Assembly: GCA_013397115.1 (NCBI GenBank)
Contig: VWZW01001752.1
Span: forward strand, 62,001 to 126,000
Origin: Edolisoma coerulescens
Lineage: Eukaryota > Chordata > Aves > Passeriformes > Campephagidae
DNA: 64,000 bases
Direction of reading: 5' to 3'
Below the pieces are notes generated by a model. It worked only from the letters and a program-made list of their open reading frames with translations. It ran no database searches and had not been told where the DNA came from. This document shows, in pieces, positions 37,001 to 49,315 of the stretch (positions are counted from its first letter, which is position 1; each line of letters begins with the position of its first letter). The position numbers were made by a program, and so were the translations under genes.

Positions 37001-37657
37001 CAGGAGAAATTCCTTCCATTATAATTTCTCTGTCAGACCTGCAATATTTGATGACCTAAAGTATATCATTCCAAAGAAGCAAATATTGATATAAAGATTC
37101 TGAGTGATGAAGAATCTATTGTTTAAATGCCATATTTTTTAGCACTTTTCATTACAATAATAGTAAAGCCTATTTAAAGGAAATTAGTCTGCCATAAGCT
37201 TTATCAAGTCAAGTTTCAGGAGGTTTCATTGAGATCAAAAGAGTAGATGTCAAATCCCAAACTTAAATATGATTCCCTTTTTGCTGCTCCTTACCAGAAC
37301 TTAGAATACAATTAATCTTAACTCCAGTTTCAAATGCCCAGGTATATTTTTGTCAGAGCTTCAGGCTCTGTCTAGTTATATATTTTTGTTGCTATTGTCG
37401 AAATTCTGTGTCATTGGAGCATGACTAGACTCATTTTGTGCAGCATATAAACCAAAACCAACTTTGATGTCTAAAACTGTTACATGTACAGATTCATGAA
37501 AGTTTTGGAATTAATACTGAAGCCAATAGGAAGTCCACACTTGAAAAGCAAGTTCTCTGAGGTTTAAAGCAGTTTCCTCTCAAGGACTGCAAACTTTATG
37601 CACTCCTTTGGCTTATGGAGTTTTTTAATGGACAAGCATAATTTTGTATCTACATAT

Positions 37658-37685
37658 GTGTGTGTATATATATATATACACACAC
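37658..37685. repeat. Perfect 28-bp (GT)4(AT)6(AC)4 palindrome
   Basis: Four GT units, six AT units and four AC units make a perfectly self-complementary run. Such tracts can extrude hairpins or adopt Z/cruciform forms and are often length-variable. Confidence 0.9.
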
Positions 37686-39379
37686 TTTACTATCCCTAAT
37701 TTTACTGCACCCCCATGCAGCTGCATACTGTTTTGAACATGTGTAATTTTATTTGACTATATATGGGGTACTTCTTCAGTATAATAATGATATTTCTGTT
37801 TATTCCTGGTGCCCAGATACAATGAAAACAAAATTTCTCTGTGCCCTAAAAGCCTGCTTCTTCCAATTTCATCAGTGATCAATCTACATGAATTATTCCA
37901 TTTTAAACTAAATATCAGGTGAAAAGTTCTGGCAGGAAATAGTAGTCTATGTCCCAGCAGATAGAAGGTTTTCTGGACTTATACAGTGTTATTAAAAAGG
38001 TTGGATTTGCCAGTCAGTATCTTATCTGAGTGTTGAAAATTCATTTTAAGTTAATGATATGTAAAGTGGTCTCTCTAGGAAGAGCAGTTTTCACTCATAT
38101 AGATTCGAAATCTCATTTACTTGCGTAGACTCACTAATCTGATTGTAATCATATTACTTATCTTTAAATTTTGTGTGTGGCAGCTGAACATCAGAAATTA
38201 CATACATGTGGGACTATCATATATTAAATCTATTTAATCACATTTAAATATTTCAAGGTTTGGTCTTCTGTACAAAACTGGTTCTTAAACAAGCAGCATA
38301 AAAAAAGCTCAAAACATAAACTCATAGTTACATACTTATTTCTACGCAAAGTTAAAATATTTTAACATTAAAATTGACCTTAAAATAATATAACTATTGC
38401 TCACAATTAAGAAGACTCAGACAGCTGTTTGATTACTTTGTGATAGAAGAATTGCAATGCTCATTGAAGTAAATATATTTTTTCCATCTATTCAAGAGGA
38501 AATTGCAGTATTTAATCAATTTATACTTATAATTTAATATTTCATGTTCACAGGAATATTACTACGGTCTCCCAGACATGTACACAGAACACCTAATTAG
38601 ATTTCATCTTGATTGGTTACAGGCCAAAGGGACTTGGATCTAGAATCCAGGAAAGCTATTTCAATTCCTTGCATGATTTCCAGTGTACCTTAATTTCCTG
38701 TAGCATTGTCCTTTGTAGTGAGGATAATTCTGAAGACAGGCATTCTTTCAGGCGCTGTTGCTACTTAGTATTAGGGTGTATAGTATCTTAGTATCTAGCA
38801 GCAGTAAGACAGGTAGTACTTTAGGCGATACAATCCCCATCTTGGCTGTCAGTCCTTTCTCCATTATCCATCTTCATGACATTTGCTGGGAGCACCTTAT
38901 CACTACCAGTAAAATACCTTATGTCTGGGCCTGTGTCTTTGGAATAGGGATACATATCACTTTAAGAACTTATGTAGCTTAACCATGTACTTAAGAGCAC
39001 CCTGTGTAAGAAATATTTCATAACAAATAGAGAATATAATGATTTTATGCAAAAAAGAATTTACATATTCTCCTCAAAAATTAATATATACAGTCAATAG
39101 AGCATGCATACAATTTGTGTAGATAAGTCTTTTTAGCTTATCTAAAGCTCAAGGACTTTCTATGCCCTCTTGTACATATACTGAAAGAGAGTTGCCAAAT
39201 CTAACCTCGAGAGATCAAGGCTGCCACTGGTACCACCAGTAGCATATATTCTCAGTAGGCACACACGTAAACATAATATATGTCGCTAAACAAGAAAAAA
39301 ACTTGACTCTTTGTCTGAGCTACAATAGAGGCTGCTAACACTTAATGCTGCTTTAGTTCTACTTGCCTGCTTGCTCATT

Positions 39380-40330
39380 TGCTTGCTGTCTCAGCAGTCC
39401 TTTCTTAGTAGTCCTCTTCCATAGCAGCAGTCCTCTTCTGTCATGGCAGCAGTCTTTCTCTGTATTCTTTTCTTCTCTTTTTTCTTCTACCTCTCTGAGG
39501 GTCAGCTGGTCTCTGGTCTTTAGTAGAAGCACCTGGCTCTGAACAGCTGCAACTCATCAAGGGACTGCCTACAGCCTGTTCCTGCTCTCCTACACGCCTC
39601 TCTTTTTGCCAATAACTAAAGATCGTTTGGCTGGGGCACACCAAAAGGTGCAAATACATCACAACAAATATACAATAGATGCTACCTTGTATACAGAGCC
39701 AGCCACACTGATCAACACATGCAGGCACATGCAGCACTTCCTAAAGCACAAACACCACCAACAGCCTCATTCCATTCCCTTCTCTGGCTGACCAGGACAA
39801 AGATCCAATAGCGGGAACAGATACAAGTATAAAATGTTCATTTGTCCAGTGTCTGGGATCAGACACTTGTTCTGCCTATTTGCTGCCCCTGGAAGCCAGG
39901 CTTCCCACTTGATACCACCTGGCCATACCACCTTGAAGGCCACAACCCCACCCTAGCTACAGGTCTTCAGACCTGCACTCTCACACATATACGGATCCCT
40001 TCAAATAAAGAGGTATTAGATGTATTAGAGGTATTAGTCCTGGACCCTCCCATTCCCCCATTGCCTTTCACCGAGACATTCATATACACAAGGATGTCAC
40101 ACAGTCAATCTCCAGAGCCCACACCTGTGTGTATCTGGTCCCACTTACCCACCAGCAAGGCTGACTTGATGTTCGTTTGTGATCATGCACTGGCTTGTGT
40201 ACAAACACTCATCATTTTTGCTGGGGACCCAGTCACACAGTCTCTCTGGCACTCCAGTTGCTGGCTCTTAGTCTTCCCACACACATACATGTGCACATGA
40301 AAAGAGCCCTTCACCCAAGAAAATAGTCAG
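39380..40330. repeat. GC-richer block, probably an old LTR-type repeat
   Basis: A sharp rise in G+C and a pyrimidine- and CA-rich texture set this roughly 950-base block apart. Examples are repeated CAGCAGTCCTCTTC near 39,392-39,452, many CACACA/CATACA words, ATAAAATG near 39,831 and a CCTGGCCATACCACC region near 39,929. It resembles avian LTR-type repeats I have seen, most likely minus strand, but I cannot name the family or find TG...CA ends with a duplication. Open frames inside (152 codons plus at 39,842-40,300; 98 codons minus at 39,441-39,737) lack known motifs. It ends close to the CR1 that starts at 40,443. Confidence 0.4.
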
Positions 40331-40442
40331 AATTTAACAAGAAAACAAGCCAGACTGTGGTGATGGAGTACAGGGAGTGGTCAGGCAAGTGCCCTGACCA
40401 GCATTGTGCAAGTAACCATCCTCTCCTACTCCCTACGCCTCT

Positions 40443-40829
40443 AGAGAACAAGCCTTATGAGGAGCATCTGAGGGAGCTGAGGTTGTTTAGGTTGGAGAAA
40501 AGAAGCCTCAGGGGACACCTGATTGCTCTCTACAACTACCTGAAAGAAGGTTGTAGTGACATGGGGATCAGCCTCTTTTCCCAAGTAAAAAATGATGGGA
40601 TAAGAGGAAACAGCCTGAAGTTGTGCCAGGGAAGGTTAATATTGGACATAGGGAAAAAGTTCTTCACTGAAAGGGTTATCCAAAATTGGAACTAACTTCC
40701 TAGGGAAGTGGAAGTGGCTGAGTTGACATGCAGGAGGTGTTTTAAAAGCCATGTAGATGTTATGGTTGGGTACATGGCATAGTGGTGGACTTGGAAGTGT
40801 TAGGTTATTCTAGCCTAAATGATTTCCTA
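40443..40829 (+). mobile_element. CR1 LINE, 3' end fragment
   Basis: The plus-strand tail opens with GAGAACAAGCCTTATGAGGA and passes through GGTTGTTTAGGTTGGAGAAAAG, CTCTACAACTACCTGAAAGAAG and AAAGTTCTTCACTGAAAGGG. It ends at TTCTAGCCTAAATGATTTCC with only a trace of an octamer. It is a different CR1 type from the 17/24-kb and 10.8/28-kb pairs, recognisable by the GTAGTGACATGGGGATCAGCC block. The 112-codon frame at 40,357-40,695 runs through it but corresponds to untranslated CR1 tail, so it is not a gene. Confidence 0.93.
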
Positions 40830-43800
40830 AGCTACTCCCCAAAACACCTTTGGTACCCTTTCCTCTCCTTTCATCCTTCTCTGAACATCTCATTGTCTTG
40901 TGCAATTCCCAAAAGTTCTCCTGCATCCAATCATAAGTCCCACACCCCTATAAGCATCAACCCCCCCCTTTAGTCCAGAAGTAATGGAGAAGCATTAATC
41001 GTAGGAAAAAAGTCACAAAGTATATACTTACTTTGTATGTACACAATGTATATACTTTTATTTAAAGGTTTTGTCCTGCAAATAGAGAAAATATACTATA
41101 TTATTTATTAATAATATAAGCTAATACAAAGGAACATTCACTCAGAAAATATAGGTAAATAAAAATAGAGATTAAATCACAGAAATTTAAGGATTTATAT
41201 GCAGAGCAATTTGGAAAGCAACTTTAATTAACCTAGGTCTGTCTTACACACTAAAGCTAGCAGAGTTAGATCAGTCAAACGGATTGTAGACAGCCATCTC
41301 GCTAGTTGGCATGCAGGTGGAAGACCCTTGTTGCAGTTATGCCCTCCAGCTGCTCATTATTACCCTTTTGCCAGCATAACTGGGAGGGCACTGACCTCTA
41401 GCAGAGTGGTTCCTGTGATTGATCCCTCTTCAAGCAAAAGCAGCCAGGTAAACACAAGCAGTTTAAATGGTTGGCTTGAGGCTCAGGACAGATATACTCT
41501 TTCACATCTAGCTGTGCTGATAGCTATTGTTCCTAGTCCTCTCTATGTTGGGGTCTATGCCACTCGGAATGTCCAACCAAGTAGTAGATATCTCAGGACT
41601 ACTTCTAAGACGAACAAGCTGAGATCTATGTATGCACAGTTTAAGCCCACTTGTTAACCTGTTGGTAGCAGGTCCTGCATTAATCTCTATTATAAACAGC
41701 CTGGTGTGTTTTTCCTGTATCATTTGGAAACTTCACTGGCTTTGCTCTGAATGTGGATTAGACAGAATTTGCCAGAAACACTTTACCAGCTGAGCTGTGA
41801 AAAGGGGTAAGCTCCAGCCAGTGAAAAAGGGATAGATTGATGTTGCTATATCAGCACCTGCAGAGGTGTCTGTTTATAGCTTTAGGCAGTTAAGAGGGGC
41901 AAGAAATGTGATTCCTGACTGTCATAGCGTTGTTCACAACTGAAGAGGCTTTACAGACACCATTATAAAGCTTCTTTAGTTCTGTTTGAGCTGAATGTCA
42001 AAAAGACTTTCTAGAATTGTACAAAGTGTGCTTTTTCATCCATCTTAGTATCATGCTGCTAGTAAAACGTTTGACATTGCATCAGCTCTCAGGTTCTGAA
42101 CGTACTACCCAAGCAAATGTTCTAACTAAAAGAAAACCGTAGTGAAAGCATTATATAAGAAGAAATTTTTATTTACGTTTTATTAGCTGCTAGACCTAGT
42201 TCATTTAAATGTGAGGGTGTTAGGAAGAAAACTGCAAGTATTGCCGAACCTGCCTCCTAATAAACTCTAGACCTTCCAGAATGTAAGTAACATCTGTTCA
42301 GCTTGATGTGCTTTTAAACAGAGGAAGACAATTTTAGGGATTAATCTAACCTCTATTTTATTAAGAAAACAACTTAGAAAGAGAAAACTGTATTTTTGAT
42401 GTGTATTGTGAAATCCTAAGTATTTGTGACACACTGAACAAAAAGATTTTATTAGAACGGAGTGTATTATAAATGCATTAGCTATGAATATGTTCGTTTT
42501 GTAACTGTGTTAAAACTGCTGCTAGGCAGCAGTATTACCTTGGTCTGAAGGGATTTAACAAAGCAGACCTTTTACTCAAGCCTCTCCCAGCCAAGAGCAA
42601 CGGGGTCTGGACAGAGGCACAGACCTCAGCTGCCGTGCAGACGTGCCAGAAGGGCCATCCCTTCTGCCAGGGTCTTTCAGCACCTTAGGTCAGTGGTAAC
42701 ACAGTGCAATTTCTGCATTTGCCAGTGATACAAAGAGGCTGAGACTCCAATGAGTGATTCTTTCACTGAAAGGAATATCATTCATTTACATGTACTGAGC
42801 ATTTCTTCAGCATGACTTCAATAAAATGTAACAAAGTTATATGAGCTTAAGAGAACTAATAAAGAGACAACACGAATACAGCAGGGAGGTCTTTGTAATG
42901 GTCAGGCAACTTTCTACTAGGGTTGTTGGCAGGACCTTAAGCTGATATCTTCATTGATAGTTATGGTGTTTACATGGATGAAATCAAGTTGGTGCTTGTA
43001 GATTAAAGTGCACTGTAATCACACAGTCATTTTGTCATATGGAAACACTCTCATTTTTTAAGTTTGGTCTGCTGTGGCATTATCTGGCAAATTCTAGTTT
43101 TACCGATGCTCATGTTCCCATTACATTTCTCCAATAATCCTGAGAATCATAATTGAAGTAATGGCAGTGAATAAATATCCTTAAAGATAAACAACAGCAA
43201 AAGCTTCATACTGAAAAGCTAAATGCTGAAAAATTTGCTGAATTATTTAGTTCCATATACTATTGCTAGTTACATGAGTGTCAGGTTAAATTTTACCTTG
43301 ATTACTGCAACTTCTCCTGTAGTCTGATGCTAATCTTAACTCTTTAATCTATTAAAATCACAGCCACTATAATTATATTCCTCATCTCTCATTTCTTCTG
43401 TAACACATCAATGAAGAGTCCAGACACTGATGCCCTCTTCCATAGTGCATTAGATGTAAGATATTCATCTTCTTCAAGACCTTATACAATTTAGACCTAA
43501 TTTATGATACCTCTTTATCTCTGCAGCAGATGAAAGTCTTAATGTTCTGTACTCTCTACAAATTCTTCCTCAGATTTCAATGCTAATTCAGTTGCATACA
43601 GTATACTCCTTTTTGCAAATTTTTCTGATTCAAAACTTTAAAAAATACGAAATTCTTCTATGAGGTTAATAATAATTGTGACAATAAGAGAACAGGGGAG
43701 AATCCTAGAACCTTATTTAGCTATGTACATTAGTGGCCTACTATTCATGAGCACTGGGCATTCACTGAACAGTCTTTCACTGAAGTTGCTAGATGCTGGA

Positions 43801-46800
43801 AATGAGCTTTCCAAATGAAAAGCCAGAAACATTCCATCTCCTTTCTAAACTATATTTCCTGTATTATATGCATGCAATAGCATTAATTGGATTACTTATC
43901 TGTTAACCCTCTTTTCAGCCCTCAGTACAAAATGTCTCTTGAATTGTATTTCAGCATTCATTAATTCTGACAATTTATCGTTGCTAGCTCATAGTTGGTG
44001 TGTCAGTGACACCAAGTCTCATGGAGAACTTCTAAATGTTGTCCCCTGGGATGACATTCCATGGCATCCTCAGCCTCACTGGTAAGGTCAGTGACACAGA
44101 TTTGCTTTCAACAATGTAATCCAGTCCAAGAGTGACAGCCAGACTATTCAGCATGACAGAGACAAGTAAGGTTTAAAAAGGCTTTTCATTCGTAAATGAC
44201 AGAAACAAGTCATACTGGGAACTGCAACCTTTGCCTATCTAGAAGCATCTTTGAACACAATGAATCAGTACTTCTTGATCTGTTTTAAGATGTAGAGGAT
44301 GAGATGCTGATGTTTTGGCTTAATCATTTCCAGGATAATTAAGCCCGAAGATATTCCTACAGAAATTGTTAATGCCCTCCCAATGATTCTGGCATCAATA
44401 CATGTATTTAAAATCCTTACATATGGAAACATCACTTGCCATTGATTGTCTTTCTAATAGTTTATTTCCACCTGCATCTTCTAGCAGGCAGACATGTTTC
44501 TTCAACTCCTATTTTATATTATAATTGCAATGTTTCCTTTAGTTCTGAACTTTCTGGAAGAATATATCCCCATGTTTAGGCATCAAGTATATAGGTATCA
44601 AGTCCTTCAATCATATGAAGCGTATGTAACACAAATTTATTCCTAGAATAGAGGTTTTTCACATGCTAAAATAACTAGAATTATCTTAACTCATTTACAT
44701 AAACACAGATACTCTTCTGATACACATGTGTGCATTTAGAAATGGAAAATGAATTTCTGTCTGCATTGGTCCTTGTGACCTGTTGTGTGCATAGGCACAT
44801 ATGTACTGTGTGTACTTGTAAGTGTGTGCCTCTAACTGGCACTCTAACTCGCTGGCTGGACCTGGAAACACAGAGCTTCAGCTGCCTCAGCTCTTTTGGG
44901 CTGTCAGACTTGGCAGTGCTTTACAATTTCTACTTTCCTTCTTGTCCTTGAAACTTATTCCTCTCACTAATTGCACAGATGACAAATATAACCAAATTAT
45001 AGCTGCTTTAAGCTTGGCTTCTAAATAATGTAGGCACTTCTATGTACTTTATATAAAGCCTTCACCTTTCAAAAAACATTTAAAAATAAAAATAAAATAG
45101 ATAAACCCCCCATAATTTAAAAAAAAACCAAACAATGTAATTTATGACATATATTGAGAAGATTATTTAAGTAAAGGAATTATTTAATTTGAAAAGGAAG
45201 CAAATACATGAACATGCATATGAACTGTATTAAAAGCACTGAAGTTAAAAGCCCTTGGTGTTACACGAGCTCTCATCAAACAGTCACTGAGTATGAAGTC
45301 TTAGTAATAATGTGCTCCTTTTCACATTAATCTCGGTTATGAAAGGTTTTAAGCAAAACAGTAATGACTACTATATAATCTAAAAGAATGCAAGGAAATT
45401 GTTCTTTCTACACTGAAAAAAATTACTGCCTTTTCACCCTGAATTTAGCAGTTAAGATTTTCCCAATGAAAAGGGTAGACAAACAATATTAGAGAATTTA
45501 CTCAGGCATGCTAAAGAACCAGAATCTTTTCCTTTTCATGCTAAGGTCATCACAAGCATGATATTCATGTGAGACTTGGCAAGGAAATTTGGCCATGATC
45601 TAACAACAATACATCATTTTTTTGCAATTTTTTTTTGCTTTCAAATATCAAACCCCCCTTATTACTGCAATAAAAATAATAGAAAAATAGAGTAGAGTAT
45701 ATAGGCATTTACAGGTCAGATTTCATATTATTTACCTTTTAGGCATTGCCTTGCCTAAAACCCTGTGTTGGATGCTTAAGTTCCTCTATGGGATGAAAGC
45801 AAGGTACCTTAAAATTATTACCTTCCAAATATACCGAGCAATACAACTGATAATAACTACCCAAACAATAATAATTTGCTTGCCCAGAACTCTAGGGCAA
45901 GTGGATCACACTGCAGAACACTGGGAAATCCTACCTCTCTTAAGCTGTCATGACATGTTCTAGTTGTTCAGTGCAGTGATGTCTATGTTACAAGCTGACT
46001 AGCTACACAATAAATGCACTAATTTAAGACAGCTCAAAGGGCTACCACAGTTAAGAAGATTTCCTGGGAATGTGGGCAAACATTCGCCATATGGATGAAA
46101 GTAGATAGATGAAGAATCTATTCCTGCTGCTGACAGAGCAGAGGCAGCATAGAAAACATGTTCTTACCCTTGTCAGCTGCAGTCACAGATCTCATTTGAG
46201 ATTGGGTTGTGGCTGAGTTTCTGTTCTATTTAAGTGCAAACTCTGCCATATTAATTGAAATCACCAAAGACACTGTAGACTAATTCGTTGGATTTTGCCC
46301 AGAAAGGGAATAGAAGCCCAACACTGTCAGGTACAGACTGTCAAAGAAACTGCTCCTTTTTCACTGCATTTTGGACTGCTACTGCCAACTCTTACACCAG
46401 GAATAGGCCTAGTGCAGGCAAACATTCATTAGCCAAGAATTCAAATTTGAATTGTAAGCCAATGTACCATATATCAGATTATTATCAAAGAGAGATAGTT
46501 AAAAACATGGATTAGGAATACTCTTATGCAGCCGAATCAGCACAAAAGGATTGTTACAACTTTTTTTCCACTCAATTTTGCAAACTGGATTTTATCAAGA
46601 GGATAAGTGTTTGTTGTTTACATCCAGTTACTCAAAGGATTTAACAGTGACCTTACTTTTAAACTTAGGTGAAGAGAAAAGCAAGCTTTCTGCCATCTAC
46701 TTTTTATGGAACGTTTCAAAGGTGCATCAGTCTGGGCTTGGATAGAGTTCATTTTCTATATAGCGGACCATATGAGGCCATGCTTTAGATTTTCCACCAA

Positions 46801-46984
46801 AATAATACTGGTGACACATTAAAGTTTTACCTTTTGCTGAGCAGTGCTCATGCAACATCAAGGACTTCTCTGTTTCTCACTCTGTCCTCAAAATAAATGG
46901 ATTTAGCAGGTAAGGAGTGGTGCATAATACATTGGGTAGACACACAACCAGGCTGACCTGACCTAACGAAAGAGATATTCCATA
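40830..46984. other. AT-rich unique DNA, no gene seen
   Basis: No family was recognised. Slightly GC-richer islands occur at 41,290-41,760 (open on both strands for 71-109 codons without motifs), 42,540-42,700 and 44,760-44,960. A C-rich run AACCCCCCCC lies near 40,960. No splice or RNA-gene signals stand out. Confidence 0.5.
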
Positions 46985-47317
46985 CCACAGAACACCACAC
47001 TCATGAATAAAAGGGAAAAGAGGGGCATTTAGGAGGGTCAGCCATGTCTAGATCAGAAACTATCTGGGCAATATTCTACCCATGGAAGGTGGGGAGTGAT
47101 TGCCTTTGCGCCATTAGTTTTGTTTTGTTTTCTTCCGTCTTCCACTTACCCTTCACTTATTAAGCAATTATTATTATTACCATGACTGTTTGTCTTGATA
47201 CCTTTTTTTCTCTTTTTCTATCCTTCGTTTCCTCTTCCTCCATTCCCCCGGCAGAGTGGGAGAAGTGAGCAAGCAGCTTTGTGGTGTTTGGCTGCCCATC
47301 TGAGTTAACACACAGCA
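46985..47317 (+). mobile_element. ERV LTR, 3' part
   Basis: The right end is the diagnostic part: GGGAGAAGTGAGCAAGCAGC, then TTGTGGTGTTTGGCTGCC and a closing TTAACACACAGCA at 47,317. This follows the terminal block of a very common avian LTR type (GTGAGCGAGCGGCTG... with a ...GGTTAAACCAC ending). Upstream are the expected T-rich stretch (TTTTGTTTTGTTTTC near 47,117), an ATTATTATTATTACC run, and GACTGTTTGTCTTGATACC where relatives have the polyadenylation region. No AATAAA is present there. The 5' part of the LTR is not recognisable, so the left boundary is approximate and the copy is truncated or heavily decayed. Confidence 0.72.
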
Positions 47318-48535
47318 GGAGAATAAAGCATTCTTTCAGGAAATGGGACCCAAAATCCAGCCCTGCTCTCATCCTCACTGACTTCAGATAGGTGTTTTTG
47401 CTGGCAGATTGTGACATCTCTGCAAGATTATGATTATCAGATTATGAGCTATGTAGATTCCTTTGCTGTCTCTTTCCAGCCCAATCATTTAGATTCTTTC
47501 CTATGTAGTGATGTCAAATCTTTTTACTGCATGATGAACATCAAATATAGTATGTCTCATACTATCAAAAATTACATCACATTCTTGTCATTTGTTCTGT
47601 TTCTTCAATGTACCCTTCTGCTTTGCTTTTACAGAGCTAAAAATACAGCCCAGTAAATGGCAAATGATGATGTTGTTCAAACGTTCTACTAAATAGCATT
47701 AAAATTTGAAGATGAATGCCAGAAAATGTAATGCATATCTTGAACAACTGTAGTCAATTGAAGTGGTTTTTTTACATTTTATTGTTTGGAGGGGTTTTTT
47801 TATTCCAGTAATTATCTGTGCTTATTTTTTTTGTCATTTGCTGCTGGTCAGAAAAGAAACTATTTCAATCTGAAAGGTCTTTATAATTAAATCACTTTTC
47901 ATTTTTAATTTTCCCTCTACTCTCTGTGGTCAAATTAAATTAGGCGAGTCTTCTCTGTTATTTCTGTTAAGAGGTATATCAGTTATTATACATCAAGGCA
48001 CATTTTAATTGTGGAGCCAAAAGGCAGAAATTTAAAATCATGACCCTATGGGATACATAAATGATTTGGTGTCATATTTTCAAATATATTCAAGTATGTC
48101 ATTTGGGCACCTGTACAGGGCTTCCTAAATCAAATGCCTAAATAGCTTAAGAATCTAATTGCCATTGAAAATAGACTAAAGTTTTGCTTTAATTTTAGAG
48201 AAAATATGAGATTTTTCTCTATTTTTTCCTTAAGTGAACTTAAAAAAATTACTGTATGTTTTCATTGTCTCTCAATATTCTACTTCCTTACTTCAGACAA
48301 TTTTAAACATTCGAGATACACTAGTAGCTTTCTACCTAACATGTTTTTAGCTAATAAGATTTTTATCGCCAACTGAAGAATTCTTGGAGAGAAGCTGGAG
48401 AAACAAGCTTTCCAACACAGCACATAATTTACATTGCTACAGCTGTCTAGCTTGTTAGTTTGAGTGACTGCAGGCCAGTTTGAAAAGAGAGTTGTGTTCA
48501 TGTTAACCCCATTCCAGATACTTATCTCACTTCTA
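47318..48535. other. AT-rich unique DNA, no gene seen
   Basis: Nothing recognisable. GAATAAAGCA directly after the LTR end is probably chance. Frames up to 81 codons (47,411-47,656) are T-rich and lack motifs. Confidence 0.5.
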
Positions 48536-48564
48536 GGTTGGTTGGTTGGTTGGTTGGTTGGTTG
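48536..48564 (+). repeat. (GGTT)7 microsatellite
   Basis: Tandem GGTT units are read directly, followed by a G/T-rich tail to about 48,610. This is the first of three G/T-rich tracts in the next 5 kb. Confidence 0.92.
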
Positions 48565-48610
48565 TTCCGTTCTTGTTTTGTATTTTGGTTTGGTTTGGGT
48601 TTTTTTTTCT

Positions 48611-49299
48611 TAATCTCTGCCCTAAATGATTTCTAAATCAAAATTTATTTTAAAACTGATATGCAGAATATATATAAGATGCATGGAGGGCCTTTAAGCC
48701 CTAGCAGAGCTGCTGATTCCATTCTGAGGACAAAAAAGGGGAAGCTGATTTCTGTGTCTCTCTACCACTCGGCAGGCTTCATAGACTGCAAAAGCTGTTT
48801 TACAACAAGATGGTAGTTCCTAAGTTAGTTGTTACCTGAGGAGTCACATGTTCTATGAGTTAAAGGCTAGTTTCCTTTTGTGGACAGAAAGATGAGATTA
48901 CTGGTGCATTTTAGTCTTTATCTAGAAGGCAAATCTGCTCGAGTTTATTAAATTGTGTTGATAAAGCAGCTGGGCTACCTGGCAGTAGGTTTATTTAGCC
49001 CAAAGGAAGGAGGCAAAGGTGACACACAGTGCACATGAAACAAAGTCTGGTAAAGAAACTGAATTTTACTGTTATTGTTATGTACCTACAAAGCAGTCCT
49101 TCTGCATTCTTGTGCTTACTGCATTGGCATAACAGCCCAAAAGGTAATTTTGTGGTGGTTTTGATAGTCTGTTTTCACTATTGCATTCCTCCTGTTTAGT
49201 CAAACCAGGAGAAAGTTGGCATCTAACTGCTCAAAACTGATTTTTCTTTTTCTCTACTCTTTGTCCCCCAACCTGCCCCCCAACGCCCCCGCAAAAAAA
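48611..49299. other. Unique DNA up to an assembly gap
   Basis: No gene is recognised. The stretch 48,880-49,060 has mixed composition with GATAAAGCAGCTGGGCTACC and could be regulatory, without proof. The last 40 bases before the gap are C-rich (CCCCC blocks) and then A7. Confidence 0.45.
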
Positions 49300-49315
49300 N
49301 NNNNNNNNNNNNNNN
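49300..49315. other. Assembly gap (16 N)
   Basis: Sixteen N lie between GCAAAAAAA and TTTTC. The flank is a C-rich then A-rich homopolymer context that often breaks short-read assembly, so true length may differ. Confidence 0.98.

Larger units (their letters stand above)
30816..39379. other. AT-rich unique DNA, no gene seen
   Basis: No exon, RNA gene or repeat family was recognised over this long stretch. Notable small items are an A19 run at 34,043-34,061, a perfect 28-base GT/AT/AC palindrome at 37,658-37,685 and a 66-codon minus-strand frame at 34,881-35,081. That frame has an ordinary-looking protein composition but no family match. A 60-codon plus frame at 34,205-34,387 is likewise unidentified. 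Confidence 0.5.

Noticed and set aside
39842..40300. 152-codon plus-strand frame
   Set aside because: It has no motif or conserved start context and lies inside a repeat-like GC-rich block, so it is kept only as a finding to check.
40357..40695. 112-codon plus-strand frame with LRLFRLEKRSLRG
   Set aside because: It is translation of CR1 3' tail sequence, which recurs in thousands of copies in birds and is largely untranslated.
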